Shown: positions 45,052 through 55,329 of the stretch, piece by piece | Numbering within the stretch: position 1 is the stretch's first letter | How the letters are laid out: each line of letters opens with the position of its first letter | Assembly: GCA_944366945.1 (NCBI GenBank) | Contig: CALVWJ010000012.1 | Coordinates: forward strand, 1 to 64,000 | DNA: 64,000 nucleotides | Origin: an uncultured Clostridia bacterium | GTDB taxonomy: Bacteria; Bacillota; Clostridia; Christensenellales; CAG-138 | Reading direction: 5' to 3' | The notes under the pieces: generated by a model | Databases searched by the model: none | Seen by the model: the letters and a program-made list of their open reading frames with translations, nothing else | What the model was told of the DNA's origin: nothing | Made by a program: the position numbers and the translations under genes

Positions 45052-45080
45052 GGGAGAGATGCGAGCATCTCTCCCTTTTT
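45052..45080 (+). terminator. Rho-independent terminator
   Basis: GGGAGAGAT/ATCTCTCCC stem with a six-base loop and TTTTT, just after the possible membrane peptide. Confidence 0.85.
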
Positions 45081-45351
45081 GTAATGGAGCGCGGGGCATC
45101 GGAACTGCCAGTTCCCCAAACGGCTGCATATGGCAAAAGCTTTAAAGCTGCTCGCGCCTTTCGTGCTAGAAAAACCTTTGCGCTCTGCGGCTTTACCGGG
45201 CATTTTCGGATGGCTGAGGATCCCAAAGCGGAGGGCGCTTTTTGATGCAGGGTACGCATATGCGCCGCGCTTTGCGGCATGCTAATGAGGAAAGTTAAAA
45301 CGCACGGATTTTGAAAATTGCGAAGCAATTGTGAAAACATGCCGTTAACGC

Positions 45352-45380
45352 TTGAAATTCCTGCGCACATGCAGTATCAT
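45352..45380 (+). promoter_or_regulatory. Promoter of groESL
   Basis: TTGAAA (45352-45357), 17 bp, TATCAT (45375-45380). The transcription start would fall at the edge of the CIRCE element. Confidence 0.75.
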
Positions 45381-45390
45381 ACTATCGTGC

Positions 45391-45417
45391 TTAGCACTCA
45401 GAGAATGAGAGTGCTAA
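45391..45417. promoter_or_regulatory. CIRCE operator (HrcA site)
   Basis: A perfect TTAGCACTC-N9-GAGTGCTAA inverted repeat. HrcA bound here represses groESL until heat stress. hrcA is not in this window. Confidence 0.97.
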
Positions 45418-45468
45418 CAAAACTTCGAACGCAATGCATTCAGATATTCTAAGGAGGTTGCAAGTATT

Positions 45469-45753
45469 ATGACACTCAAACCCTTACTCGACCGCGTTGT
45501 CATCAAGAGCGTGGCGGCGGAAGAAACCACTAAAAGCGGCATTATTTTGACTGGAAGCGCCAAGGAAAAGCCCCAGATGAGCGAAGTCATCGCAGTAGGC
45601 CCTGGCGGCATGGTAGATGGCAAGGAAGTCACCATGTATGTCAAACCCGGAGATAAGGTGATCTATTCCAAATATGCAGGCACGGAAGTGAAGCTGGACG
45701 GCGAAGAATATACCATCGTCCGCCAGAGCGACATCCTCGCGGTCGTAGAATAA
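45469..45753 (+). CDS. groES: Co-chaperonin GroES
   Basis: 94 residues, the normal length. It caps the GroEL ring. The opening [12 protein letters not shown], the mobile-loop region [19 protein letters not shown] and the closing [20 protein letters not shown] are typical. Strong AAGGAGG. It is the first gene of the CIRCE-regulated operon, 31 bp before groEL. Confidence 0.98.
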   Translation: MTLKPLLDRVVIKSVAAEETTKSGIILTGSAKEKPQMSEVIAVGPGGMVDGKEVTMYVKPGDKVIYSKYAGTEVKLDGEEYTIVRQSDILAVVE

Positions 45754-45757
45754 TTGA

Positions 45758-47416
<1,659 letters not shown>

Positions 47417-47463
47417 TCTTCCGAACTTGCTTGAATTTAAACGTCCAAGTAGGCGTTGAACGG

Positions 47464-47504
47464 GTACGGGCAGCAGATATTTCTGCTGCCCGTACTTGTT
47501 TTTT
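47464..47504 (+). terminator. Terminator of groESL
   Basis: A 14-bp perfect stem GTACGGGCAGCAGA / TCTGCTGCCCGTAC with a four-base loop, then TTGTTTTTT. Confidence 0.92.
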
Positions 47505-47856
47505 GCTTTACTTGAACGAAATGAGCCCTTGGCCGAGCTGGAACGGGAAAAAGCTTAGGCGTCAAACAAGAACGAGGAGTAAACAGAAATTCTGCCATGA
47601 CAAAAAAGCATTCCTGTGCTTAGGATGCATGGTTATAAATCGCAGCGAACGATATAGGTTTGGGCATCCTGCACGCGAGGCCTTTCGCAACCCCATAGCG
47701 CTGGCAGAATAGAATGAAACGGCTACAAAAACAGGGTAGTGGTCTCTGAAGCATGCCAAAAGCATTGCGAGAAGCGTATGCCAAAGGGGTGCTGATTCCG
47801 ATTTTGCGGGCAAACTTATGCATGTTGCACGCGGGAAGGCTTTGAATGCTGTGCCA
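47505..47856. other. Intergenic region, nothing recognised
   Basis: 352 bp between the groESL terminator and the next promoter. Several frames are open but none has a ribosome-binding site or a familiar protein. Confidence 0.5.
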
Positions 47857-47886
47857 TTGCCCGAATGCACTTACCCATGCTATAGT
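47857..47886 (+). promoter_or_regulatory. Promoter of the GNAT gene
   Basis: TTGCCC (47857-47862), 18 bp, TATAGT (47881-47886), 27 bp before the first possible start. Confidence 0.55.
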
Positions 47887-47912
47887 AATAGCAACGATGA
47901 AAGTGAAATAGC

Positions 47913-48452
47913 ATGGGGAAGCAAATGATTTTAGAAACACAACGCTTGATTTTAAGGGAAATGAAGCAGGAAGATTTTGAGGATCTGGCTGAAATTTTGC
48001 AGGACCCGGACGTTATGTATGCCTATGAGCATGATTTCTCGCAAAGCGATGTGCAAACCTGGCTTGACCGCCAGCGTGCAAGGTATACACAATATGGCTT
48101 TGGGTTGTGGGCAGTTGTATTAAAAGCAACGGGCGAAATGATCGGGCAGGCAGGTTTAACCATGCAACCCTATCAAGACACGCAAGTGCTGGAAATCGGA
48201 TACTTGCTTAAAAAGGCGTTCTGGCATTGCGGCTATGCAAGTGAAGCGGCTGCCGGATGCAAAAAATATGCCTTTGAAAATCTCAAAGCAGATAAGGTAT
48301 ATGCGATCATTAAAACGGACAATTTCCCTTCCATGAAAGTAGCAGAAGGCATTGGTTTGGCCAAGGAAGCTATCTTTACCGCGCGCTATTATCATGGCGA
48401 CATGCTACATTATCTTTATGCAGCAAAAAACGACCTGCACGAGGCGCGCTAG
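47913..48452 (+). CDS. GNAT-family N-acetyltransferase (RimJ/RimL type)
   Basis: 179 residues. Family blocks are ETQRLILREMKQEDFEDL, EIGYLLKKAFWHCGYASEAA with the acetyl-CoA loop, and a closing VYAIIKTDNFPSMKVAEGIG. The substrate is unknown. The start may instead be the ATG at 47925, which has GGGGAAG upstream; the one at 47913 has a weaker site. It is a single-gene unit with its own promoter. Confidence 0.9.
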   Translation: MGKQMILETQRLILREMKQEDFEDLAEILQDPDVMYAYEHDFSQSDVQTWLDRQRARYTQYGFGLWAVVLKATGEMIGQAGLTMQPYQDTQVLEIGYLLKKAFWHCGYASEAAAGCKKYAFENLKADKVYAIIKTDNFPSMKVAEGIGLAKEAIFTARYYHGDMLHYLYAAKNDLHEAR

Positions 48453-48549
48453 CCTCCGGCGCAGAGGAAAAAACGCGGATCATGCAGGCGGTTTTGCCGG
48501 TGTTACAATTGCCTCCAAATAGGGCGCAAAAGCAGCTGGTTTACAATTT

Positions 48550-48604
48550 CTTAACGCACAAACGCGCGAGATGAACGAAATCTTAACGCCGTATTTTATA
48601 TAAT
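48550..48604 (+). promoter_or_regulatory. Candidate activator-dependent promoter of the two-component genes
   Basis: Two direct repeats CTTAACGC lie at 48550-48557 and 48582-48589, 32 bp (three helical turns) apart. A TATAAT (48599-48604) follows without a good -35. This layout fits activation by an OmpR-type regulator such as the one encoded here. Confidence 0.4.
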
Positions 48605-48645
48605 GAAATTATACGCAGCGCAGAGGTTGCGTTTCTGCAGGCGGG

Positions 48646-50172
48646 ATGAGGATGAAAGATATGGCCCCCAAATGTGCAATCCGAATGGAGCAATCTGATC
48701 AGCGAGCAGATCAGAGCATGCTTAACTCCAGCATGCTGACACCAGAACCGCAGGAGGAGCGGCACTGGAGAAAATTTAAGCTGGAATGGCGGCCCATGTT
48801 GAAAACCATCGGCGTGCTTGCGCTTGCCACTGGGGTGGCGGCGCTGTTGGACAGCTCTTTCATTGAAAATAACAATGTTTCAATTATTTATACATTGGCG
48901 GTCGTGATTATCTCCAGCATGACGCCCGGCTATATTTACGGAATTATCGCATCTGTTCTCAGCGTGATTGGGGTAAATTATTTTTTTGCATCTCCGCAGT
49001 TTGCTTTTAACTTTACGCAAACGGGCTATCCGATTACGTTCGCTTCCCTGCTGGTGGTATCGATCATCATGAGCACGCTCATGACCCGCTATCGGGAGGC
49101 TGCGCACGTTGCGCGCTTGCGGGAAATGCGGACAAAGACGCTCTATGAATTGACCAACGAATTCCTTGCAGCCGATAATGCGGATGATTTTGTGCGGATT
49201 GCATGCGAATACATTACGCGAGTGTGTGGAGCCGCTGCTTATTATGTGCCGGGGGAAGAATCCAAGCAGGATATATCAATCTGCATTGCACTGCCGGTGA
49301 TGGTGCGCGAAAATAGATTTGGCACGGTATACATTCCGGGAGAGACATGCGCAGCAGTGAAAAGCGAAAGCCTGCTTGCACTGATGCGGATGATCACAGC
49401 GCAGCTTGCACTTGCGCTGGAGCGCAACCGGTTGATTCAAGCCCATAGAAACGCCAGGTTGCAGGCTGAAGCGGAGGAGATGCGTGGCAATCTGCTGCGT
49501 GCAATTTCCCATGATCTACGCACGCCGCTCACGAGCATTCAAGGGGCCAGCGCGACCATCCTGGAAAGCGGAAAACAGCTGGAAGCTGCAGTAAACTATC
49601 AGCTTGTAGCGGACATCCATGAAAATGCACAGTGGCTCATCCGCATGGTGGAAAACCTTCTTTCTGTAACGCGCATCAGTGATGGCACAGCAGCCATAAA
49701 AAAAGAACCCGAGGTTGTGGAAGAAGTGGTTGCCCAAGCGGTTGGACAACTGCGCAAGCGTTTCCCGGGGAAGGGAATCCAGGTGCGCGTGCCGGATGAT
49801 GTGCTAATGATCCCCATGGACGCGATGCTGATTGAACAGGTATTGATTAACCTGGTTGAAAATGCTTTTTTCCATGCAGGATCCTCTGAAGATGTGGAGA
49901 TTATGGTTCAAGATGCGGATGATGCAGTTGCATTTCAAGTGCGCGATCATGGCGTGGGTATCCCGCAGAAGGAGCTTGAGACCATTTTTGAAGGCACGGC
50001 AAAGGCGGCGCGCTCGGAACGCGGCGATTCACATCGCGGAATGGGAATTGGCCTGTCTATTTGCCGGGCAATCGTTCGGGCGCACCGTGGAACGATCCGC
50101 GCCTTGAATATGCCGGATGGCGGTGCAGCATTTGAATTTACTTTGCCAAAGGAGGAAAGGACGCATGAATAA
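48646..50172 (+). CDS. KdpD-like sensor histidine kinase lacking the KdpD/Usp domain
   Basis: 508 residues. It corresponds to the C-terminal half of KdpD: four membrane segments (DUF4118, about 48-140), a GAF-like region (about 150-265), HisKA with ISHDLRTPLTS (phosphorylated His289) and the ATPase domain with VLINLVENAFFHAG, DHGVGIP and RGMGIGLSICRAIV. The N-terminal cytoplasmic sensor of full KdpD is absent. It overlaps the response regulator gene by 8 bp. No kdpFABC genes are in the window, so potassium control is not shown. Confidence 0.9.
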   Translation: MRMKDMAPKCAIRMEQSDQRADQSMLNSSMLTPEPQEERHWRKFKLEWRPMLKTIGVLALATGVAALLDSSFIENNNVSIIYTLAVVIISSMTPGYIYGIIASVLSVIGVNYFFASPQFAFNFTQTGYPITFASLLVVSIIMSTLMTRYREAAHVARLREMRTKTLYELTNEFLAADNADDFVRIACEYITRVCGAAAYYVPGEESKQDISICIALPVMVRENRFGTVYIPGETCAAVKSESLLALMRMITAQLALALERNRLIQAHRNARLQAEAEEMRGNLLRAISHDLRTPLTSIQGASATILESGKQLEAAVNYQLVADIHENAQWLIRMVENLLSVTRISDGTAAIKKEPEVVEEVVAQAVGQLRKRFPGKGIQVRVPDDVLMIPMDAMLIEQVLINLVENAFFHAGSSEDVEIMVQDADDAVAFQVRDHGVGIPQKELETIFEGTAKAARSERGDSHRGMGIGLSICRAIVRAHRGTIRALNMPDGGAAFEFTLPKEERTHE

Positions 50173-50869
50173 CAAAACGACCTTGTTGATCGTGGAGGAT
50201 GATAAGGCCATCGTTCACTTTATTTCATCGATTCTTAGCGTCAACGAGTATAGAACCCTGTATGCAGGAACCGGGCGTGAGGCGATTGCTTTGATTGCAT
50301 CGTACCGGCCGGATGTGGTCCTGCTGGATCTTGGCCTGCCAGACCTCGACGGGCTTGAGGTGCTCAAAACCGTCCGCCAATGGTCAGAGGTACCCATTAT
50401 TGTGGTTTCCGCGCGCGGCCGCGAACAGGAAAAGGTGCAGGCGCTCGATCTCGGAGCAGACGATTATATTACAAAACCGTTTGGCACGGCCGAGCTACTT
50501 GCGCGCATTCGCACGGCGCTGCGCCACAGTGCGCGTCCGGAATCTGCCAGCATGCCGACCGGACGTTTTAAAACAGGCGATCTGGAGATTGATTTTGACC
50601 GCCGCCTTGTGATGGTAGAAGGCAGGGATGTGCACCTTACGCAGATCGAATATAAAATTGTAACGTTGATCGCACAGCATATTGGGCGCGTTTTGACCTA
50701 TGATTACATCATTCAGCAGATATGGGGCGTACATCACACAAAAGATAACCAGATTCTGCGCGTAAATATGGCGAACATCCGCCGTAAACTGGAAAAGAAC
50801 CCGGCGGAGCCACGCTATATCCTAACGGAAGTAGGGGTAGGCTATCGCATGGTAGACGATGCAGGCTGA
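50165..50869 (+). CDS. KdpE-like OmpR-family response regulator
   Basis: 234 residues. The receiver domain has LIVEDDKAIVHF, phosphorylated Asp55 in LLDLGLPDLDG, and the KPFGTAELLARIRTALR switch region. The C-terminal winged helix has LTQIEYKIVTLIAQHIGRVLTY, read in pieces, and RVNMANIRRKLEKNPAEPRYI. It is the partner of the overlapping kinase and is likely to control its own operon through the CTTAACGC repeats. Its remote targets are unknown. Confidence 0.93.
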   Translation: MNNKTTLLIVEDDKAIVHFISSILSVNEYRTLYAGTGREAIALIASYRPDVVLLDLGLPDLDGLEVLKTVRQWSEVPIIVVSARGREQEKVQALDLGADDYITKPFGTAELLARIRTALRHSARPESASMPTGRFKTGDLEIDFDRRLVMVEGRDVHLTQIEYKIVTLIAQHIGRVLTYDYIIQQIWGVHHTKDNQILRVNMANIRRKLEKNPAEPRYILTEVGVGYRMVDDAG

Positions 50870-50994
50870 GCGCCTAGGGCTTGGTTTAAGTATAAAACGA
50901 TTCAAAAAGCGGGCAACAAGCACCCTCAATTCTCATGGAATTGAAGGATGGATTGAATCTGTGTTCTCAATCAAAAGAAATGTTTCCAATCATG

Positions 50995-51035
50995 GCATTT
51001 CACCTACGGGAATTCCTGTAGGTGAAATGCTTTTT
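50995..51035 (+). terminator. Terminator after the two-component genes
   Basis: GCATTTCACCTAC / GTAGGTGAAATGC perfect 13-bp stem, then TTTTT. Confidence 0.9.
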
Positions 51036-51174
51036 ACTGAACTGAATGTTTGGGGGACAGAGTCTGTTTGTGGCTGGATTATGCTATAAAGCGCGCAATA
51101 CGGCTTCCATGCGATGCGCGAGTCCGTTTTGCCTGCTGCAACAGGAATGGAGCATGACTGCTGGGAACCTGGAA

Positions 51175-51534
51175 TCAAGAACGCTGCGTTTTATGGCTAC
51201 GGTACTGGAGAAATGCACCCAGAACGCATGCTGCCGCAAACACAATAAGGAAAATCAGCCAGCCATAATGCAGGTATTTCGGTGGAACATCCGCCTGGAA
51301 TCCTCCCAGCAGTTCGCCCAATACAAGGCCGAGCGGATATCCTGCGAAAGCTGCTATGCTAAAACGGTATTTTCCAAACACGCTGGGTAGTACGATGATA
51401 AGCGCACAGCCCCAGAATACCCGCCTTGCGGCCCATTCGGGCGTATAGAACTGCGGAAGACCATAGCGCGTGAGAAAAAACAAGCCGAGCAATGCAGCGG
51501 AAAGAGCCAATGGGATGAGCACTTTTTTGTTCAT
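51175..51534 (-). CDS. Small integral membrane protein
   Basis: 119 residues with four likely membrane spans (about 5-22, 36-55, 60-76 and 88-108) and a basic C terminus. No family is recognised. It follows an Xre-type regulator gene by 10 bp, with a GGAGG site in the gap, and is the last gene of a three-gene operon. By analogy with similar loci it is part of a membrane unit controlled by the small regulator. Confidence 0.75.
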   Translation of the reverse strand: MNKKVLIPLALSAALLGLFFLTRYGLPQFYTPEWAARRVFWGCALIIVLPSVFGKYRFSIAAFAGYPLGLVLGELLGGFQADVPPKYLHYGWLIFLIVFAAACVLGAFLQYRSHKTQRS

Positions 51535-51544
51535 AAGACCTCCT

Positions 51545-51736
51545 TTAAGCCCTTAAAAAGAGGGCGTCCACGGTTGTGCCGAGCTCATCTGCAAGGCGAA
51601 AAGCCAGCGAGAGCGTCGGGTCATATTTGTTGTTTTCAATTGCGTTCACGGTTTGCCGCGTTACGCCACAGCGCCGTGCCAGTTCCTCTTGAGAAAGTCC
51701 CTTTTCCGTGCGAAGCACGCGGATGCGGTTTTCCAT
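51545..51736 (-). CDS. Small Xre-family regulator
   Basis: 63 residues, essentially one helix-turn-helix domain (LSQEELARRCGVTRQTVNAIE) plus a short tail (LGTTVDALFLRA). I chose the ATG at 51736, 8 bp after GGAGG; one five codons upstream is possible. The upstream membrane-protein gene ends inside its ribosome-binding region. Two matching 16-bp sites around the operon promoter are its probable operators. Confidence 0.9.
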   Translation of the reverse strand: MENRIRVLRTEKGLSQEELARRCGVTRQTVNAIENNKYDPTLSLAFRLADELGTTVDALFLRA

Positions 51737-51740
51737 AAGC

Positions 51741-52049
51741 TCAGCCTCCATATTTGCGCTTAAAAACCGCAAGCGCAACGGCGAAAACCAGCGCGATGAT
51801 GGTAAGCAGCACAAACGGATGGAGTGTGTTGGATTCCATGCCGTCTACATAAACCAAAATGGCGCTGCGCAGCGTATCTGCGATAAGAACCCCAAGCGAA
51901 ATATAGAATGTGCAAATGCACGCCCTGTCACGGATCATGCGCCTGCGCTCATCGCCCTGCCTGGCAAGCGAAACGAGCAGGAGCACAATCATCACAATTG
52001 CCCCTAAAAGTACAGCTGGGATAAGAATGGAACAAATTGAAACGAGCAA
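51741..52049 (-). CDS. Small membrane protein, first gene of the Xre operon
   Basis: About 102 residues with three or more hydrophobic spans (IPAVLLGAIVMIVLLLV, a middle span with FYISLGVLIA, and a C-terminal FVLLTIIALVFAVALAVF) and basic loops (ARQGDERRRMIRDRA). The likely start is TTG at 52049, 8 bp from GGAGG; the frame is open upstream across the operator but that part lies at or before the transcription start. Family not recognised; similar proteins occur beside such Xre regulators. Confidence 0.7.
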   Translation of the reverse strand: MLVSICSILIPAVLLGAIVMIVLLLVSLARQGDERRRMIRDRACICTFYISLGVLIADTLRSAILVYVDGMESNTLHPFVLLTIIALVFAVALAVFKRKYGG

Positions 52050-52068
52050 GGGATTCGCCTCCACGCAA

Positions 52069-52084
52069 GTAAAATTCTTTTTAC
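52069..52084 (-). promoter_or_regulatory. Operator 1 of the Xre operon
   Basis: The perfect dyad GTAAAA-AGAA-TTTTAC lies just downstream of the -10 element. Confidence 0.55.
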
Positions 52085-52091
52085 ATAAAGA

Positions 52092-52120
52092 AGTATAACA
52101 AAAACCGGACGGCATGTCAA
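52092..52120 (-). promoter_or_regulatory. Promoter of the Xre operon
   Basis: TTGACA (52115-52120), 17 bp, TATACT (52092-52097) on the minus strand: a near-consensus promoter, consistent with tight repression. Confidence 0.85.
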
Positions 52121-52131
52121 ATCCTTTTTAC
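52116..52131 (-). promoter_or_regulatory. Operator 2 of the Xre operon
   Basis: GTAAAAAGGATTTGAC, 14 of 16 bases as in operator 1, overlapping the -35 element. Confidence 0.5.
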
Positions 52132-52485
52132 AGAAACAATGAGCGGTTTACGGCACGTTTGAAGTGTCGCAAAACTCCAATACGCGCTCATTCTGCCGCA
52201 TGGCTTTCTAAAAACGAGTGCGCCAACATTATGGCGGCTTATTCGATGGCGTTTTTAAAAATACAAGGAAACAAGCGCTTTTCTGATGCCAGCAAGGCAT
52301 ATGAGAGCATTGCTTAACGGTGATGCCAATGTATATGCGCATAGAAACTGAGCATGCACTGTTTAAGCTGGATTCAAATTGTGGGTTTAACCTATGTATG
52401 GGTAACAGCGCAGCATAAACTCGCATATGAATGAGTATGGCATGGGACGCGCCATGCAAACCTTACATGTTTAGGAGGAATCGCA
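52132..52485. other. Intergenic region upstream of cotJ
   Basis: 354 bp. It must contain the cotJ promoter; a CATATGAAT string near 52425 could be a SigE-type -10 but the -35 is not convincing. No gene is supported. Confidence 0.4.
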
Positions 52486-52725
52486 GTGTATAGAAATCTC
52501 AATGCCCCTTGCACAACGTGCGCGAGCATGGTGGCGGGCAACAGAAAAACATATGATACGGTTGCAGCGGGAACCGTATGCAGCAGCGAGGTATGCGGAC
52601 CCAACATTCTGTTAGGCGGCCAGCAGCTTGCGCTGATTCAGTTTCCCGTTCAACAATACGGGGAAGGTTTTTGCCCGTGCGAGGCGCTGGAACAGGGAAC
52701 CATGTTCCCCGAACTGGTGCTCTAA
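52486..52725 (+). CDS. cotJA: Spore coat protein CotJA
   Basis: 79 residues. The C-terminal part (QFPVQQYGEGFCPCEALEQG followed by TMFPELVL) matches the CotJA pattern with its EAL-x2-GT-x-FPEL ending. The N-terminal part is longer in cysteines (CTTCASM) than Bacillus CotJA. It is the first of three coat genes 20 bp apart and is expected to be made in the mother cell under SigE. Strong TTAGGAGG site. Confidence 0.8.
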   Translation: MYRNLNAPCTTCASMVAGNRKTYDTVAAGTVCSSEVCGPNILLGGQQLALIQFPVQQYGEGFCPCEALEQGTMFPELVL

Positions 52726-52745
52726 AGGATGGAGGAGGGAACAAC

Positions 52746-52991
52746 ATGGAAACTACGCAATGCGCTTTATTAAACCAGATCAGCGAATATCAGTTTGTAT
52801 GTGTTGAGCTGAACCTGTATCTTGACACGCATCCTACGGATGAAGCGGCACGCGCCGATTATCTGTGCTATGGCAAAATGCTGCAGCAGCTCATAGCGCA
52901 ATATGAGGAGCAATATGGCCCGCTGCAGAATTTTGGGCATTCGCCCACGGAAACCGGCTGCTACGTTTGCTCAAAATGGCCCTGGGAATAA
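52746..52991 (+). CDS. cotJB: Spore coat protein CotJB
   Basis: 81 residues. The block VCVELNLYLDTHPTDEAA is the CotJB signature, followed by YEEQYGPLQNFG and the ending WPWE. It lies between CotJA and the catalase-like CotJC, as in Bacillus and clostridia. The start follows GGAGGG. Structural component of the inner coat. Confidence 0.92.
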   Translation: METTQCALLNQISEYQFVCVELNLYLDTHPTDEAARADYLCYGKMLQQLIAQYEEQYGPLQNFGHSPTETGCYVCSKWPWE

Positions 52992-53003
52992 GGAGGAACA
53001 TCT

Positions 53004-53624
53004 ATGTGGATTTATCAGAAGAAACTTGAATATCCTGTCAACATTACTACCCCCGATCCGCGTATGGCAAAAGCGCTTATGGCGCAATATGGCGGCCCGG
53101 ACTCCGAGCTTGGGGCATCCATGCGCTATCTGACACAGCGCTTCTCCATGCCGGATAATCGCGTTCGCGCAACTTGCAATGACATCGGCACCGAAGAGCT
53201 CGCGCATTGGGAAATGATTGGAACGATGATCTATCAATGCATGCGCGGAGCAAGTCTTGCTGAAATTGAAGCGGCGGGGCTGCTCGGCTATTATACCATG
53301 CACGACCACGGCGTATACCCTGCGGATCCAAACGGCGTGCCTTTCACGGCAAGCTACATTCAATGCACAGGCGATCCAGTGGCAGACCTAGTTGAAGACC
53401 TTGCTGCAGAACAAAAGGCGCGGGCAACTTATGAGCACTTGATGACGCTCACTGAAAACCCGCAGCTATTAGGGCCGCTCCACTTCCTGCGTGAGCGTGA
53501 AATCGTCCATTTCCAGAGGTTCGGCGAGTGCCTGGAAATCGTTCAGGCGCTGCAGAGCGGGGAAACGCGGGCGTACTACCCCAGCGTAACGGTGGAGAGC
53601 AGCGGCAACTGCATGCGCAGATAA
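53004..53624 (+). CDS. cotJC: Spore coat manganese catalase-like protein CotJC
   Basis: 206 residues of the dimanganese catalase family. The likely metal ligands are in DSELGASMRYL, GTEELAHWEMI, DLAAEQKARATYEHL and REREIVHFQRF. It probably breaks down hydrogen peroxide in the coat. Strong AAGGAGG, 12 bp after cotJB. Its presence is good evidence that the organism makes spores. Confidence 0.95.
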   Translation: MWIYQKKLEYPVNITTPDPRMAKALMAQYGGPDSELGASMRYLTQRFSMPDNRVRATCNDIGTEELAHWEMIGTMIYQCMRGASLAEIEAAGLLGYYTMHDHGVYPADPNGVPFTASYIQCTGDPVADLVEDLAAEQKARATYEHLMTLTENPQLLGPLHFLREREIVHFQRFGECLEIVQALQSGETRAYYPSVTVESSGNCMRR

Positions 53625-54153
53625 AATAGATGGGAACATCCCGAGCAAGGGCGATACACGCAATGTGTACCGCCTTTTTCTGTACGGCTAAATGTAATTA
53701 GGAGATTTCGGTGCTTATGGTGCTGAAGCAGCCCGGCAAAGAAAGAGTTCGCCATGAGGGGGCTTTCCCAACCAACGGAGGAAAAGCGATTCGGCGGAAC
53801 GCTATTTTAGCATGAAACGCGATGCATGGAACGTATGCCCGCCTTTTCACAGAACGGAGGTTCGGTTGCCCGCAACAATTCTACGCACGCGCATTTTTAC
53901 TCTAAAGAGGAACATGTTGGAAAAAAGCAGTGGGAGAGGCTCACAAATCACTGGGCGATTTTGAGATGTGAAGCGCGCGTTATGCGGATGCAACAGGCGA
54001 AAATTGCACAAGCTCTGCGCTGTAAATTCGGTTATGCTGATGGGGGAAACATGCCGTATACCGATTAAGTCGGTTTAGGATGAGCGCTTCCCGTGCGCTG
54101 GGTCCCGTTATGCCCACCTTTTCATGCATGCGAAAAGTTCATGTTTTTTTCAA
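53625..54153. other. Intergenic region between cotJC and galE
   Basis: 529 bp. A few short frames are open, the longest about 80 codons at 53826, but none has a ribosome-binding site or family resemblance. No clear terminator for cotJ was found. Confidence 0.45.
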
Positions 54154-54182
54154 TTGCTGGATGGCGCAAGATGCGGTACAAT
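54154..54182 (+). promoter_or_regulatory. Promoter of galE
   Basis: TTGCTG (54154-54159), 17 bp, TACAAT (54177-54182), 61 bp before the start codon. Confidence 0.65.
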
Positions 54183-54243
54183 CGGAGTGAAAAAACAGGG
54201 CGGCTGGAGGGCGCCAACAACTGCACAATGGAGGATTACAAGC

Positions 54244-55236
54244 ATGAAAGTACTCGTATTGGGCGGCGCAGGGTATATCGGTTCGCATACGGTTTATGCG
54301 CTTCTGGAGCAGGGATATGACGTGGCAGTGGTGGATAACCTTTTGACGGGGCACCGCGCGGCCGTTCATCCAGATGTGCGCTTTTATCAAGGCGATGTGC
54401 GCGACCGCACATTTTTGATGGAAACGCTTCAGCGCGAGGCGCCGGATGCAGCGATCCATTTTGCTGCAAATTCGCTTGTTGGAGAAAGCATGCAGCACCC
54501 CATGAAGTATTATGATAACAATGTCGGCGGCACCTGCACGCTGCTTTCTGCCCTTGTAGAGCAGGGCCTAAAGAGAATCGTTTTCTCATCGTCGGCGGCT
54601 GTATATGGGGAGCCGGAGCGCATCCCGATCCGTGAAACCGATCGCACCATGCCAACCAATCCCTATGGCGAAACCAAGCTTGCAATGGAGCGCATGTTCC
54701 ATTGGGCGGATGTGGCACATGGGGTAAAATATGTTTCATTGCGCTACTTCAATGCTTGCGGCGCGCATGCGAGCGGCTGCATCGGAGAAGCGCATGCGCC
54801 GGAGACGCATTTGATTCCGCTTGTTTTGCAGGTTCCTAACGGACAGCGCCCGATGGTGCGTATATTTGGCACGGATTATGACACGCGGGATGGCACCTGC
54901 GTGCGGGATTATATCCATGTAACAGATCTTGCGCAGGCGCATATCCTTGCGGTGGATTATCTTGCTGCAGGAGGCAAAAGCGATGTGCTGAACTTAGGCA
55001 ACGGAGTTGGCTTTACTGTGCGGGAGATCATCCATGCAGCAGAGCGCGTGACGGGGGAAACGATTGCAACCGAAAATGCACCGCGGCGCGCTGGGGATCC
55101 AGCGCAGCTCGTTGCTTCCGGCAGCCGGGCCCGAGAGGTGCTTGGATGGGAGCCGCAGTATACGGAGGTTGAAGAGATCATTGCTTCCGCATGGCGCTGG
55201 CACAGCACACATCCGGATGGTTTTGGGGACGCGTAA
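54244..55236 (+). CDS. galE: UDP-glucose 4-epimerase
   Basis: 330 residues of the extended short-chain dehydrogenase family. NAD site GGAGYIGSH at residues 7-15, the catalytic SSSAAVYG and NPYGETK (Tyr-x3-Lys), and the DTRDGTCVRDYIHVTDLA block of epimerases are all visible. It interconverts UDP-glucose and UDP-galactose for envelope sugars or galactose use. The start follows TGGAGG; an in-frame start at 54124 would add residues without homology and lies upstream of the promoter. Confidence 0.96.
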   Translation: MKVLVLGGAGYIGSHTVYALLEQGYDVAVVDNLLTGHRAAVHPDVRFYQGDVRDRTFLMETLQREAPDAAIHFAANSLVGESMQHPMKYYDNNVGGTCTLLSALVEQGLKRIVFSSSAAVYGEPERIPIRETDRTMPTNPYGETKLAMERMFHWADVAHGVKYVSLRYFNACGAHASGCIGEAHAPETHLIPLVLQVPNGQRPMVRIFGTDYDTRDGTCVRDYIHVTDLAQAHILAVDYLAAGGKSDVLNLGNGVGFTVREIIHAAERVTGETIATENAPRRAGDPAQLVASGSRAREVLGWEPQYTEVEEIIASAWRWHSTHPDGFGDA

Positions 55237-55290
55237 ATATGGGTGATGAAGGCGCACAACCGGCGTTTCTTTAAGAAATTTGCGTAAAAA

Positions 55291-55329
55291 ATGCCGCATG
55301 GCCTTGCACGAACGCCATGCGGTATTTAT
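55291..55329 (+). terminator. Terminator of galE
   Basis: ATGCCGCATGGC / GCCATGCGGTAT stem with a loop of about 11 bases, then TTTATA. Confidence 0.75.

Noticed and set aside
50995..51035. Dyad after the response regulator as an operator
   Set aside because: The T-run directly after a 13-bp stem makes a terminator the simpler reading.
53826..54068. 80-codon frame between cotJC and galE
   Set aside because: No ribosome-binding site, odd composition and no recognisable pattern.
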